Below are positions 16,756 through 24,457 of a DNA stretch of 33,860 bases, piece by piece. Below the pieces are notes generated by a model that saw nothing but the letters and a program-made list of their open reading frames with translations, ran no database searches and was not told the origin of the DNA. This DNA comes from Pseudomonas protegens. Its GTDB lineage: Bacteria > Pseudomonadota > Gammaproteobacteria > Pseudomonadales > Pseudomonadaceae. The position numbers and the translations under genes are program-made. Location of the stretch: NCBI RefSeq assembly GCF_003732485.1, contig NZ_MOAK01000073.1, forward strand, positions 76,424 to 110,283, written 5' to 3'. Numbering within the stretch: position 1 is the first letter of the stretch; each line of letters begins with the position of its first letter.

Positions 16756-17595
16756 ATGCGTAACGATGCACACGATGACTTCGATGACGTTCCAAGTCTG
16801 CGCGCCGATCCCCTCGACGACGATGTCTTTCCTGCCACCAGCGCTGCCCGTGAGCGCACCACCGTGCATTCGCGCAGCGTTCCGACGGTCAAGGCCAAGG
16901 GGCCCAGTACCGGTCCATTGTGGGCATTGGTGGGAGCGTTGTTCTTTGCCTTCATCGGCCTTGCCTGGTGGAGCTTCCAGCAGATCTCGCTGATGGAGCA
17001 GCAACTGGTGGCGACCCAGGAAAGCTTCGCCAGGATCAGTGAAGAGGCCGCCGGTCGTCTGCAGGACATCTCCGGCAAGGTGGTGGCCAGCCAGACCAAT
17101 GTCACCACCGACAGCGAAGCCTTGAAGCTGCAGATCAAACAGTTGGAAAGCCGGCTGCAGGATCAGAGCCGACAACAGCAGGGCGTGGCGGGACAGGCCA
17201 CGGACCTGGACAAGCGCCTGGCGCAGATGAGTGCCCAGACTGCCGAGCAGCAGGCGGCCAACGTCCAGTTGCAAACCCAGGTGAAAGCCCTGAGCGCCGA
17301 ACTGGCGAGCCTGAAAGGTGCCCAGGCGGACGCCGGCAAGGTCGATACCCAGCTCAAGAGCCTGAGCGCCGACCTTGCGGTGTTGAAAAAACAGGGCAAC
17401 CCGAGCGCCGCCATCGAGCGCCTGGAGCAGGAGCTGGTGGTGCTCAAGAGTGAGCAGGACAATCGTCCCGCCGCCGCCCAGAACGGAGCCAGCACGGCCG
17501 AGTTCGATGCGTTCCGTGGCCAGGTCACCCGCAACATCAATACCCTGCAAAGCCAGATCCAGAACCTGCAGCAGCAGATCAATACCCGTCCTTGA
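16756..17595 (+). CDS. Single-pass membrane protein with periplasmic coiled coil
   Basis: The 279-residue product has an acidic, disordered N-terminal cytoplasmic tail (about 1-50, rich in D, with DDFDDVPSLRADPLDDD). One transmembrane helix follows at about 54-75 (GPLWALVGALFFAFIGLAWW). A long region of about 200 residues then has heptad-like patterns and many Gln, Ala, Leu and Lys (LKLQIKQLESRLQDQSRQQQ, LEQELVVLKSEQ, LQSQIQNLQQQI). Topology is probably N-in, with the coil in the periplasm. I recognise no enzymatic domain. Fold and layout recall envelope-spanning scaffold or divisome accessory proteins. The start at 16756 has AAAGG 8 nt upstream; an upstream in-frame codon at 16687 lies in the promoter. 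It is probably monocistronic. The position matches PA4360 in my memory of the P. aeruginosa order. Confidence 0.72.
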   Translation: MRNDAHDDFDDVPSLRADPLDDDVFPATSAARERTTVHSRSVPTVKAKGPSTGPLWALVGALFFAFIGLAWWSFQQISLMEQQLVATQESFARISEEAAGRLQDISGKVVASQTNVTTDSEALKLQIKQLESRLQDQSRQQQGVAGQATDLDKRLAQMSAQTAEQQAANVQLQTQVKALSAELASLKGAQADAGKVDTQLKSLSADLAVLKKQGNPSAAIERLEQELVVLKSEQDNRPAAAQNGASTAEFDAFRGQVTRNINTLQSQIQNLQQQINTRP

Positions 17596-17603
17596 AGGGT
17601 CAG

Positions 17604-17630
17604 GCCCACCCGCGCATGGCGTGGGTGGGC
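17604..17630 (+). terminator. Hairpin after the coiled-coil gene
   Basis: GCCCACCC (17604-17611) pairs with GGGTGGGC (17623-17630), extended inward by GCGC/GCGT pairing around ATG. It begins 9 nt after the stop. The following bases ACTGTTTGG are only weakly T-rich, so termination may be partial. Confidence 0.55.
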
Positions 17631-17717
17631 ACTGTTTGGCCAAAGTGCGCTGAATATTCACTCATATCCCGCAGCCGTCTACGCTCTTCAAACGCCATCA
17701 GGAACGAGGAGCGAGCG

Positions 17718-18572
17718 ATGAGGCTGTTGCAGAAAAACACCTGGCTGGGATGGTTGTTGTTGCTGTGCATGGGGCCGCTGCATGCGGCGGTACCGGCGGC
17801 CGATGATGGTGTGGCGGCCCGGGCGCTGCTGGAAAAGGCCCTGCGCTATTACCACGACCAGGGTGACAAGGCATTTGCGGCCTTCAGCCGTCAGGGTGAG
17901 TTCGTCGACCGCGATCGTTATGTGTTCGTGGTGGACACCCGGGGCGTGATGCTGGCCAGTGGCGGTCCTTCTTCGGCACTGATTGGTCGAGATGTCTCCG
18001 AGGCCCTGGGGCCGGATCTGCGCAAGGCGTTCAAGGACGCCCTGAAGATTCCCGAGGCCAATGGCATCCAGCAAGCCGAGTACCGCTGGCAGAACTGGGC
18101 TGACGGCAAGATCGAGCGCAAGCATGTGTACTTCCAGCGTATCGGCGAACGTATCCTGGCGGTGGGGTATTACCTGCCTCGGGCCTCGGCCGAGCAGGCC
18201 AAGGCGCTGCTGGAGCGAGCGGCCACGGCCTTGGGCAGCGATCGGCCGGGTACGCTCAAAGCCATCAATGACTTGCGGGGCGGATTTCTCGAAGACGATC
18301 TCTATGTGTTCGTGGTGGACCTCGACAGCCACCGCTATCTGGCTCACGGCACCAACTTGCGCCTGCTCAACACCGACTTCGGCAAGATCAAGGATCCGGA
18401 GGGCAAACCGGTGGGGGAACCGATCCTGGCGCTGATGGCAGGCCAGGATCAGGGGGAATACGAATACCGCTGGAAGAACCCGGTGACTGGCAAGATCGAG
18501 GACAAGCATGCCTATTTGCGCAAGGTCGGGAATCTGCTGGTTGCCGTGGGGTACTACAGCCCTGAGTCCTGA
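17718..18572 (+). CDS. Periplasmic protein with two Cache-like sensor repeats
   Basis: The 285-residue product has a Sec signal peptide (MRLLQKNTWLGWLLLLCM, cleavage near LHAAVPA). Two copies of one domain follow, each about 110 residues. Copy 1 (about 45-155) has FVDRDRYVFVVDTRG, EYRWQNWADGKIERKHVYFQ and ILAVGYY. Copy 2 (about 180-285) has FLEDDLYVFVVDLDS, EYRWKNPVTGKIEDKHAYLR and LLVAVGYY. These are the marks of single Cache (sCache_2-like) ligand-binding domains, normally found outside the membrane on chemoreceptors and histidine kinases. Here no transmembrane or signalling domain follows, so it is a free periplasmic binder of unknown ligand. The start at 17718 has AGGAGCGAGCG before it. 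The gene is convergent with the MFS gene; only a weak GCTGGC/GCCAGC hairpin (18575-18590) lies between. Confidence 0.82.
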   Translation: MRLLQKNTWLGWLLLLCMGPLHAAVPAADDGVAARALLEKALRYYHDQGDKAFAAFSRQGEFVDRDRYVFVVDTRGVMLASGGPSSALIGRDVSEALGPDLRKAFKDALKIPEANGIQQAEYRWQNWADGKIERKHVYFQRIGERILAVGYYLPRASAEQAKALLERAATALGSDRPGTLKAINDLRGGFLEDDLYVFVVDLDSHRYLAHGTNLRLLNTDFGKIKDPEGKPVGEPILALMAGQDQGEYEYRWKNPVTGKIEDKHAYLRKVGNLLVAVGYYSPES

Positions 18573-18597
18573 ACGCTGGCCCTTGCCAGCATCAGGA

Positions 18598-20115
18598 TTA
18601 ACGCGCCTTGTCTTCACGGCCCCGTAGCAGGTGATTGGGCATGGCAATCGCCGCAGCCAGCCCCAGCAGGGAGACCGCGGCACTGACCAGCAGCAGATGT
18701 CGGAAGGTCAGCAGCAACTCGTTGCGCAATGCGTCGCGCGCGGGTCCAGGTGCGGCGTTCAGGCCTTCCAGCAAAGCATTGCCGGAGTGTCCCTCGCTCA
18801 TCAGTCCGGTGCCACTCAGATGGGCCAGGCTGGAATCCTGCAGCAAGGCCAGCAGCAATGCCGACATCAGCGCCACCCCCACCGCGCCGCCCAGGGCGCG
18901 AAACAGGTTGGTGGTGCTGGTGGCGACCCCGATATCCCGTTGCTCCACCGAGTTCTGGGTGCCCACCAGGGAGGTAGGGAACTGCATGCCGCCGGCAATC
19001 CCGCAGAGCAACATGAACAGGCTGCTCAGCAATACCTCCTGGGGCGGCACCAGGGCCATGCCGAGAATCGACACCGGCATCAATAGCGCGCCACCCAGGA
19101 TCATCGGCTTGTAGCGCCCGGTCACCGAGGTCAGGCGTCCGGCGCAATAGGCGCCCATGGGCAGACCCATGGCCAGTGGCAGCAGGTGCAGGGCGGCACT
19201 GTCGGCCCCGGCTCCGGTGATGCTTTGGAAGCGCAGGGGCATCAGCACGATCAGCGAGATGGCCTGGAAACTGGTGAAGAAAATCGTGCACCAGCACAGT
19301 AGCGCATTGCGGTTGGCAAACAGATGCATCGGCAGCAGGGGCTCCCGGGCCCGGCGCTCATGCCAGACGAACAGGGCCAGGACGATGCTGGCGATGGCCA
19401 GCAGGTCGAGCACTTCGGCGCTGCGCCAGGAGTGGCCCTGGCCCACTTGGGTGATGCCCAGCAGCAGGGCGCTCAGGCCGATGATCAGCAACAGAGTGCC
19501 GAGGTAGTCGATGATCGGCTTGCGCTGGGGCACCGGCAGCCCCACCAGGGTGCGGTGGGCCACCCACCAGGCACCCAGCCCCAGGGGCAGGTTGATCAGG
19601 AATACCCAGCGCCACGAGAGAAATTCGGTCATGTAGCCGCCCAGCACCGGGCCGGCGACACTGGCCACTGCGTACATGCTGCTGAAGTAGCCCTGATAGC
19701 GGCCGCGCTCCCTGGGCGGGACTATGTCGCCGATGATGGCCTGGCTCACCGAGATCATGCCGCCGGCGCCGATGCCCTGGAAGATCCGCGCCAGCACCAG
19801 TTGTTCCATGTTCTGGGCCAGGCCGCAGAACAGCGAGGCCAGGGTGAACAATCCCATGCCGAACAGCATCAGCCGACGTCGGCCATACAGATCGCCGAGC
19901 TTGCCGTAGATAGGCACAGCCACGGTCATTGCCACCATGTAGCCGGAGATGACCCAGGCCAACAGGCTGACATCCTTGAATTGAGCGGAAATGGCCGGCA
20001 TGGAGACCGCGACAATGGTCTGGTCCAGAGCACCGAGAAAGATCGCCAGCATCAGGGCGATCAGCACGCTGCGGATGGCCGGTTTGGGCGGGCCAGGTTG
20101 TTGGAAGTGGGTCAC
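18598..20115 (-). CDS. DHA2-type MFS multidrug exporter
   Basis: This is a drug/proton antiporter of the 14-helix EmrB/QacA type, 505 residues in the reading given. Family signatures are visible: LGALDQTIVAVSMPAI in helix 1, GKLGDLYGRRRLML (motif A) between helices 2 and 3, GAGGMISVSQAIIGDIVPPRERG, and GPVLGGYMTEFLSWRWVFLINLP (antiporter motif C region). I chose the GTG at 20115 because AGG lies about 8 nt before it and it gives a normal N terminus (MTHFQQPGPPKPAIRS). A TTG-initiated longer form up to 20220 is possible but has no good RBS. It is divergent from an AraC-type regulator across a gap of about 400 nt, a typical arrangement for local control. The exported compound is unknown. Confidence 0.85.
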   Translation of the reverse strand: MTHFQQPGPPKPAIRSVLIALMLAIFLGALDQTIVAVSMPAISAQFKDVSLLAWVISGYMVAMTVAVPIYGKLGDLYGRRRLMLFGMGLFTLASLFCGLAQNMEQLVLARIFQGIGAGGMISVSQAIIGDIVPPRERGRYQGYFSSMYAVASVAGPVLGGYMTEFLSWRWVFLINLPLGLGAWWVAHRTLVGLPVPQRKPIIDYLGTLLLIIGLSALLLGITQVGQGHSWRSAEVLDLLAIASIVLALFVWHERRAREPLLPMHLFANRNALLCWCTIFFTSFQAISLIVLMPLRFQSITGAGADSAALHLLPLAMGLPMGAYCAGRLTSVTGRYKPMILGGALLMPVSILGMALVPPQEVLLSSLFMLLCGIAGGMQFPTSLVGTQNSVEQRDIGVATSTTNLFRALGGAVGVALMSALLLALLQDSSLAHLSGTGLMSEGHSGNALLEGLNAAPGPARDALRNELLLTFRHLLLVSAAVSLLGLAAAIAMPNHLLRGREDKAR

Positions 20116-20518
20116 GAAAAAACCTGCGGGCAGTGATTGATCCGTAGCGGCAAGGCTGGCGGGAATGGGCGTCAGTGTACTCGATAGGGAGCTATCGGAT
20201 AGCGCCACAAGAACGGTCAAGGCGTTTTTTCATGAAGGTTCTTCAAGCCGTGGCGTTGTGCCAAAAAATCTTGGATTCACTACTTTCGAAAAGGTTTGTG
20301 GCACTTGGCATTGATGTGTAATGGGACGCATTCTGTATAGTGTGGGTTCGGTTCCGGCTCCCTGAATCTTGACTGTACGAATGTTTATTTGTGTCGCCGG
20401 TGCTTGTGTTTTTCCTGGCTGAACCCGTCAATGGTTCGATGAAACCTGGCGGTGCCCCGAGCATTTTTTCCAGCGGTGCAATTCTCCCCCCGTTACCTCT
20501 GAGGCCTGGACTGTAGTG
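20116..20518. promoter_or_regulatory. Divergent promoter region between MFS exporter and AraC regulator
   Basis: These 403 bases hold no gene I can support and are AT-richer than the neighbours. A possible plus-strand promoter is TTGATG (20311-20316) with TATAGT (20336-20341), but its spacing of 19 nt is long. A small inverted repeat GAACC (20421-20425) / GGTTC (20433-20437) lies downstream of it. AraC operators cannot be assigned by eye. Confidence 0.4.
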
Positions 20519-21433
20519 ATGAACAAGCCTGCCCTTGCTGCCATTCCCGTGTTCAAACTCTATGGCGAGAGTCTGGAGTGGCCCACTCCGGATCTGCTCC
20601 ATTGCGAGTCCATCAGTCAACGCAGTCGTGAGCACCAGTGGGAAATCAAACCCCATCGGCATGCCGACCTCTGCCAGTTGCTGTTCGTCTTCCGAGGGCA
20701 GGCCGAATTGGAGGTCGAAGGCCAGCGGACCCTGCTGGACGAACCGGTGATCCAGGTGTTGCCGCCGTTATCGGTCCATGGCTTTCGTTTTTCCGAGGAT
20801 GTCGAAGGTTATGTCGTGACTCTGGCGGCGCCGCTGTTGAGCCATATGCAAGCTCAGTTGGGGCGCTCGGAAAATACCCTGGCCACCTCTGGCAGCTACC
20901 CGGCCCGGGAGGATGCGCAGTACCTGAACGGTTTGTTCAGTGCCTTGCAGAATGAATATCAGGGGCAGCAACCGGCTCGGGAAATGCTCATGCACGCCCT
21001 GGTGAGCATGATTGTGGTCTGGGTCGGTCGCCAGGCACTGCAGCGCAGCAGTTCCAGTCAGCGTCCCCAGCGGGCCCGGGAGTATTTCAACGGTTTTATC
21101 CAATTGGTGGAGGCCCACTACCGCGAGCATGTGAAGGTCGAGGACCTGGCTCACAAGCTAGGCATCTCGGTGTCGCACCTCAACGGCACCTGCCGCGAGC
21201 TGGCCGGGCAACCGGCGCTGCAGATCATGCACGAGCGCCAGCTGCTGGAGGCCAAGCGCCTGCTGACCTACACCGGGATGACCATCTACGAGATTTCCGA
21301 TGACCTGGGTTTTTCCGATCCCACCAATTTCACCCGGCTGTTCCGACGCCGCGAGGGGGTTTCGCCCAAGGTGTTCCGCGACAGGCTCAAGGCCGATCAG
21401 GCAGGGGACGCCGGGGCGTTGCCGCTCACCTGA
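20519..21433 (+). CDS. AraC-family transcriptional regulator, cupin-type (PobR-like)
   Basis: This 304-residue regulator has an N-terminal cupin sensor domain (about 20-120; HRHADLCQLLFVFRGQAELEVEG is a typical metal-free or ligand-binding cupin strand pair). It also has a C-terminal pair of helix-turn-helix motifs (about 205-295), with LAHKLGISVSHLNGTCRELAG and ISDDLGFSDPTNFTRLFRRREGVSP, the second matching the AraC signature. The arrangement resembles the PobR/HpaA group that senses aromatic acids; the effector cannot be named. The ATG at 20519 is preferred; a GTG one codon earlier could also serve, with GAGG about 10 nt before it. It is divergent from the MFS exporter, its likely target. 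The 3' end overlaps by 8 nt a small gene on the other strand. Confidence 0.85.
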   Translation: MNKPALAAIPVFKLYGESLEWPTPDLLHCESISQRSREHQWEIKPHRHADLCQLLFVFRGQAELEVEGQRTLLDEPVIQVLPPLSVHGFRFSEDVEGYVVTLAAPLLSHMQAQLGRSENTLATSGSYPAREDAQYLNGLFSALQNEYQGQQPAREMLMHALVSMIVVWVGRQALQRSSSSQRPQRAREYFNGFIQLVEAHYREHVKVEDLAHKLGISVSHLNGTCRELAGQPALQIMHERQLLEAKRLLTYTGMTIYEISDDLGFSDPTNFTRLFRRREGVSPKVFRDRLKADQAGDAGALPLT

Positions 21434-21602
21434 GGGCATTCAAGGTGGCGTTGTGGGGAATGCAGCGCTCCAGGTTGCAACTGGCGTAGGTACGCTGTTG
21501 CATGCGGGCCTGCTCGACGCGATAAGCGGCGGTACCGTATAGCGCCAGGGTCATGGTGCAGGTCATGAAAATGGCCAGGTACCTTCTTGTCTTGACGTTC
21601 AT
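21426..21602 (-). CDS. Small membrane protein (58 aa), unannotated-size gene
   Basis: This 58-residue product (MNVKTRRYLAIFMTCTMTLA and onward) has a basic start, one hydrophobic segment at about 8-26 and a polar tail with two Cys (SCNLERC, residues 41-47). AGAGG stands 8 nt before the ATG, so translation is well supported. The Cys pair would face the periplasm if the segment is a signal anchor and could form a disulfide. The C terminus overlaps the end of the AraC gene by 8 nt on the opposite strand. Just upstream of the RBS is a 13-bp perfect hairpin. It lies downstream of, and on the same strand as, a LysR gene 149 nt away. The function is unknown. Support is RBS, composition and membrane segment only. 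Confidence 0.55.
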   Translation of the reverse strand: MNVKTRRYLAIFMTCTMTLALYGTAAYRVEQARMQQRTYASCNLERCIPHNATLNALR

Positions 21603-21617
21603 GGCAACGACCTCTGA

Positions 21618-21649
21618 ATCAATCCCCCTGCGTTTTCAGGGGGATTGAT
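21618..21649. other. 13-bp perfect hairpin in front of the 58-aa gene
   Basis: ATCAATCCCCCTG (21618-21630) pairs perfectly with CAGGGGGATTGAT (21637-21649) around the loop CGTTTT. On the minus strand its 3' foot is 3-4 nt before the GAGG ribosome-binding site of the 58-residue gene. Neither side has a T-run, so a simple terminator is unlikely. It may be a leader structure controlling translation, an end-protecting hairpin for the LysR transcript, or a protein-binding palindrome. Confidence 0.6.
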
Positions 21650-21750
21650 ATCAGCATAGGTCAGTTGCGGGGGCTTGCCAGGCTACCGTCCAGCCTGTTT
21701 GGCCTGGTATTCAGCCGGTGGATCGAAGTGTTGAGCACTTCTTCTGTTGT

Positions 21751-22656
21751 CTACAGCCCCGCATCCCAGAGTGGTTCCTGGGGAAACCTGAGCACCAGGA
21801 AATCCAGCATGCTGCGCAAGGTCGCCGGCATGTGCTTGCGCGAGGCGTAGACCGCGTACATGTTCATCCTGCGGGGTTCGGCATTGGCCAGCAGGCGCAC
21901 CAGTTCCCCACGCTTGATGTACTCCCCGGCCTGGTAGCTGGGCAGCATGGCGATGCCGGCGCCGGCTACTGTCGTGCGCAACAGGGTACTGGCTTCGTTG
22001 GCGCTGATATTGCCCTGTACCGGTACCGACACCTGCTCGCCGTCTTGTTCGAAATGCCACAGGCTCTTGCCGAAGTAGGAGTGGGTCAGGCAGTTGTGCT
22101 GGCTCAACTCCTCGACCCTGCGTGGTGCCGGGTGTTCCTGCAGGTAGGCCGGTGAGGCGCAGATCACCGAGCGACAGACGGTCAGGCGTCGGGCGATCAG
22201 GTTCGGGTCCAGGTCGTTGCTGGTACGGATCGCCAGGTCGATGCGCTCATCCACCAGATTCACCGTGCGATCGAGCATCTGCAGGTCGATGCTCACTCCG
22301 GGATAACGCTTGACGTAGTCGGCCACGGCATCCGCCAGTTGTGACTGGCCGAAGGAGGTGCTGACGCTGATGCGCAGCAGCCCGCGGGGCGCGTCATCAG
22401 GCTCGCCCACCGCAGCCTGCATATCGTTGGACAGCTCCAGCATCTGCCGACAGCGGGGCAGGATCTCGCCGCCGGCAGCCGTCAGGCTGAGTTTGCGCGT
22501 GGTGCGGTGCATCAACCGGGCGCCGACCCAATCTTCCAGCTCCGCCAGATAACGTGAAACCACCGGCCGTGAGAGGTCCAGGTGGTCAGCAGCGGCCGAC
22601 TGGCTGCCCAGGTCGACAACGGTGACGAAGACCCGCATTGCTTGGAGACGATCCAT
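21751..22656 (-). CDS. LysR-type regulator (CrgA/DmlR-like)
   Basis: The 301-residue product has an N-terminal winged helix-turn-helix (MDRLQAMRVFVTVVDLGSQS, AAADHLDLSRPVVSRYLAELEDWVGARLMHRTTRKLSLT) and a LysR substrate-binding domain. The spacing RRLTVCRSVICASPAYL and the HNCLTHSYFGKSLWHF motif mark the large CrgA/DmlR-like branch with unknown inducers. It starts at 22656. It is divergent from the metallo-beta-lactamase-fold gene with 114 nt between, so that gene and the following oxidoreductase are the likely targets. No good Shine-Dalgarno is seen (GTGGGC only). Confidence 0.87.
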   Translation of the reverse strand: MDRLQAMRVFVTVVDLGSQSAAADHLDLSRPVVSRYLAELEDWVGARLMHRTTRKLSLTAAGGEILPRCRQMLELSNDMQAAVGEPDDAPRGLLRISVSTSFGQSQLADAVADYVKRYPGVSIDLQMLDRTVNLVDERIDLAIRTSNDLDPNLIARRLTVCRSVICASPAYLQEHPAPRRVEELSQHNCLTHSYFGKSLWHFEQDGEQVSVPVQGNISANEASTLLRTTVAGAGIAMLPSYQAGEYIKRGELVRLLANAEPRRMNMYAVYASRKHMPATLRSMLDFLVLRFPQEPLWDAGL

Positions 22657-22770
22657 GATTTGCCCACTTTCAGAAACAAACTATGTTCAAGCATCGCATT
22701 TTTTGTAACGAGTCTGGCAACTAAGCTTTGTCCACATCCAACCAAGCCAACAGATGCTGGAGCTGCCCTC

Positions 22771-23655
22771 ATGATCGGATTCACCTCTCTCAAACGCCTG
22801 CTGCTGGCCACTGCCACCCTGGGCTTTGCCGCCCATGCCGCAGCCGCCGAGCCCATCCTGAAGCTGGATGTCTACAACCCGGGTGCCAATGCCATCTTCC
22901 CGGTGACCTCGGTACTGGTCAGCGGCAAGAAGGACGCGATCCTGGTGGATGCCCAGTTCGGCAAATCCCAGGCCCAGCAACTGGTGGAAAAAATCCGAGC
23001 CAGTGGCAAGCACCTGACCACCATCTACATCAGCCACGGTGATCCGGATTACTACTTCGGCCTCGACACCCTGACCACCGCCTTCCCCGATGCCAAGGTC
23101 GTTGCCTCACAGCCAACGGTGGATCACATCAAGGCTACGGTGGACGGCAAGCTGGCGTTCTGGGGCCCGAAAATGGGCGCAGACATTCCGGCCAAGACCA
23201 TTGTGCCTGGCGTACTCAAGGGCCACAGCCTGACCCTTGAAGGGCAGAAACTCGAGGTCATCGGCCTGGACGGCAAGCAACCGGATCGCAGCTTTGTATG
23301 GATTCCGTCGATCAAGGCCGTAGTGGGGGGCGTGGTGGTCGCGGAAAACATTCATGTATGGATGGCCGATACCCAGACCCCGCAGTCCCACCAGGACTGG
23401 CTGAGCACCCTGAAGACCATCGACGGCCTGCAGCCCAAGACGGTGATCCCCGGGCACTTCCTCGGCGATAGCGCCCGCTCCCTGGCCCCGGTGCACTTCA
23501 CCGCGGACTACATCAAGGCCTTTGATGAAGAGACGGCCAAGGCCCAGGACTCCACCGCGCTGATCGCGGCCATGAAAAAGCGTTACCCGGACCTGGGCGA
23601 AGACAGCTCCCTGGAACTGAGCGCCAAGGTCGCCAAGGGCGAAATGAAGTGGTGA
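22771..23655 (+). CDS. Exported metallo-beta-lactamase-fold protein with degenerate metal site
   Basis: The 294-residue product has a Sec signal peptide (about 1-26, MIGFTSLKRLLLATATLGFA, cleavage near AHAAAAE), so it is periplasmic. The fold reads as MBL: strand TSVLVSGKKDAILVDAQFG, helix, then TIYISHGDPDYYFG at 84-97, and VIPGHFLG near residue 225. The zinc motif HxHxDH is present only as H89-G-D-P-D93-Y: the second and last His are replaced by Asp91 and Tyr94. It may bind metal differently or act without a dinuclear zinc site. The start at 22771 has GGAG about 10 nt upstream; a longer reading back to 22582 enters the LysR gene. An NmrA-like oxidoreductase gene follows after 69 nt. The substrate is unknown. 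Confidence 0.8.
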   Translation: MIGFTSLKRLLLATATLGFAAHAAAAEPILKLDVYNPGANAIFPVTSVLVSGKKDAILVDAQFGKSQAQQLVEKIRASGKHLTTIYISHGDPDYYFGLDTLTTAFPDAKVVASQPTVDHIKATVDGKLAFWGPKMGADIPAKTIVPGVLKGHSLTLEGQKLEVIGLDGKQPDRSFVWIPSIKAVVGGVVVAENIHVWMADTQTPQSHQDWLSTLKTIDGLQPKTVIPGHFLGDSARSLAPVHFTADYIKAFDEETAKAQDSTALIAAMKKRYPDLGEDSSLELSAKVAKGEMKW

Positions 23656-23668
23656 AACCGGTTTGACC

Positions 23669-23686
23669 CGCTCCCTTCGGGGAGTG
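23669..23686 (+). other. UUCG-capped hairpin between two co-directional genes
   Basis: CTCCC (23671-23675) and GGGAG (23680-23684) close a TTCG tetraloop, extended by one GU and one CG pair. There is no T-run, so it may stabilise the upstream message or attenuate rather than terminate. Confidence 0.45.
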
Positions 23687-23724
23687 GACGCCTCTGTACT
23701 CTCTTAGCCAACTGGAGACATGTC

Positions 23725-24339
23725 ATGAGCAAGATCGCAATCATCGGTGCCACCGGCCGTGCCGGTAGCCAACTCCTGGAAGAAGCCCTGCGTCGCGGTC
23801 ACAGCGTCACCGCCATCGCCCGCAACACGGCGAAGATCGGCCAGCGTGCCGGCGTACTCACCCGCGAGGTGGATGTGGCCGACAGTGCTGCATTGCAGGC
23901 AGCGGTGGCCGGCCACGACGTGGTGATCAGCGCCGCGCATTTTTCCACCATCCCGGCCAATGCCATCATCGACCCGGTGAAAAAGGCCGGGGTCAAGCGT
24001 CTGCTGGTGGTGGGCGGTGCCGGTTCGCTGCTGCTGCCCGGTGGCGGCAAGGTCATCGACAGCCCCGGCTTCCCGGAGGAGTACAAGGCCGAGGCCAGCG
24101 CCGGTGGTGTCTACCTGGATACCTTGCGCAAGGAGCAGGATCTGGACTGGACCTTCCTCTCGCCATCGGCGGAGTTCGTTGAGGGTGAGCGCACCGGGCA
24201 GTTCCGCCTGGGCCAGGACGATCTGCTGGTCAGTGCCCAAGGTCGCAGTTGGATCAGTTTCGCCGACTACGCCATTGCCCTGATCGACGAAGTGGAAAAA
24301 CCGGCTCATCGCCGCCAGCGTTTCACCGTCGGTTACTGA
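23725..24339 (+). CDS. NAD(P)-binding oxidoreductase, NmrA/BVR-B-like
   Basis: The 204-residue protein has a single Rossmann domain. The nucleotide motif GATGRAGSQ is at residues 8-16. A basic IARNTAKI turn after strand 2 suggests NADP(H), with VDVADSAALQAAVAGHDVVISAAH and RLLVVGGAGSLLL following. It resembles the NmrA/biliverdin reductase B-like 'NAD(P)H-binding' family (YwnB, YhfK), cytoplasmic with unknown substrate. The YxxxK pair of classical SDR enzymes is not clear; EYKAEAS at about 121 may be remote. The start at 23725 has GGAGACATGTC before it. It is probably co-expressed with the MBL-fold gene 69 nt upstream and so possibly under the divergent LysR gene. Convergent terminators follow. 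Confidence 0.8.
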   Translation: MSKIAIIGATGRAGSQLLEEALRRGHSVTAIARNTAKIGQRAGVLTREVDVADSAALQAAVAGHDVVISAAHFSTIPANAIIDPVKKAGVKRLLVVGGAGSLLLPGGGKVIDSPGFPEEYKAEASAGGVYLDTLRKEQDLDWTFLSPSAEFVEGERTGQFRLGQDDLLVSAQGRSWISFADYAIALIDEVEKPAHRRQRFTVGY

Positions 24340-24360
24340 TTGGCGACCGATTGCCCTGGT

Positions 24361-24381
24361 AACCGCCTGCCGTAGGCGGTT
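24361..24381 (+). other. First hairpin after the oxidoreductase gene
   Basis: AACCGCCT (24361-24368) pairs with AGGCGGTT (24374-24381) around GCCGT. It is followed by ATCGGGGG rather than T, so it is likely an accessory hairpin to the stronger terminator 25 nt on. Confidence 0.5.
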
Positions 24382-24406
24382 ATCGGGGGTGTTCCGGCAA
24401 GTGTTG

Positions 24407-24428
24407 AAGGCCCCCTGCGGGCCTTTTT
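24407..24428. terminator. Terminator between convergent genes
   Basis: AAGGCCC (24407-24413) pairs with GGGCCTT (24419-24425), followed by a run of five T (24424-24428). It serves the plus-strand oxidoreductase unit. The AA at the foot may help stop the convergent LysR transcript ending at 24458. Confidence 0.85.
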
Positions 24429-24457
24429 GCTGTCTGCCGGCATCAGGGCTTTCCCGT

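Noticed and set aside
20305..20341. Promoter for the AraC gene (TTGGCA or TTGATG with TATAGT)
   Set aside because: Spacings of 25 or 19 nt are outside the usual 16-18, so it is only mentioned within the intergenic entry.
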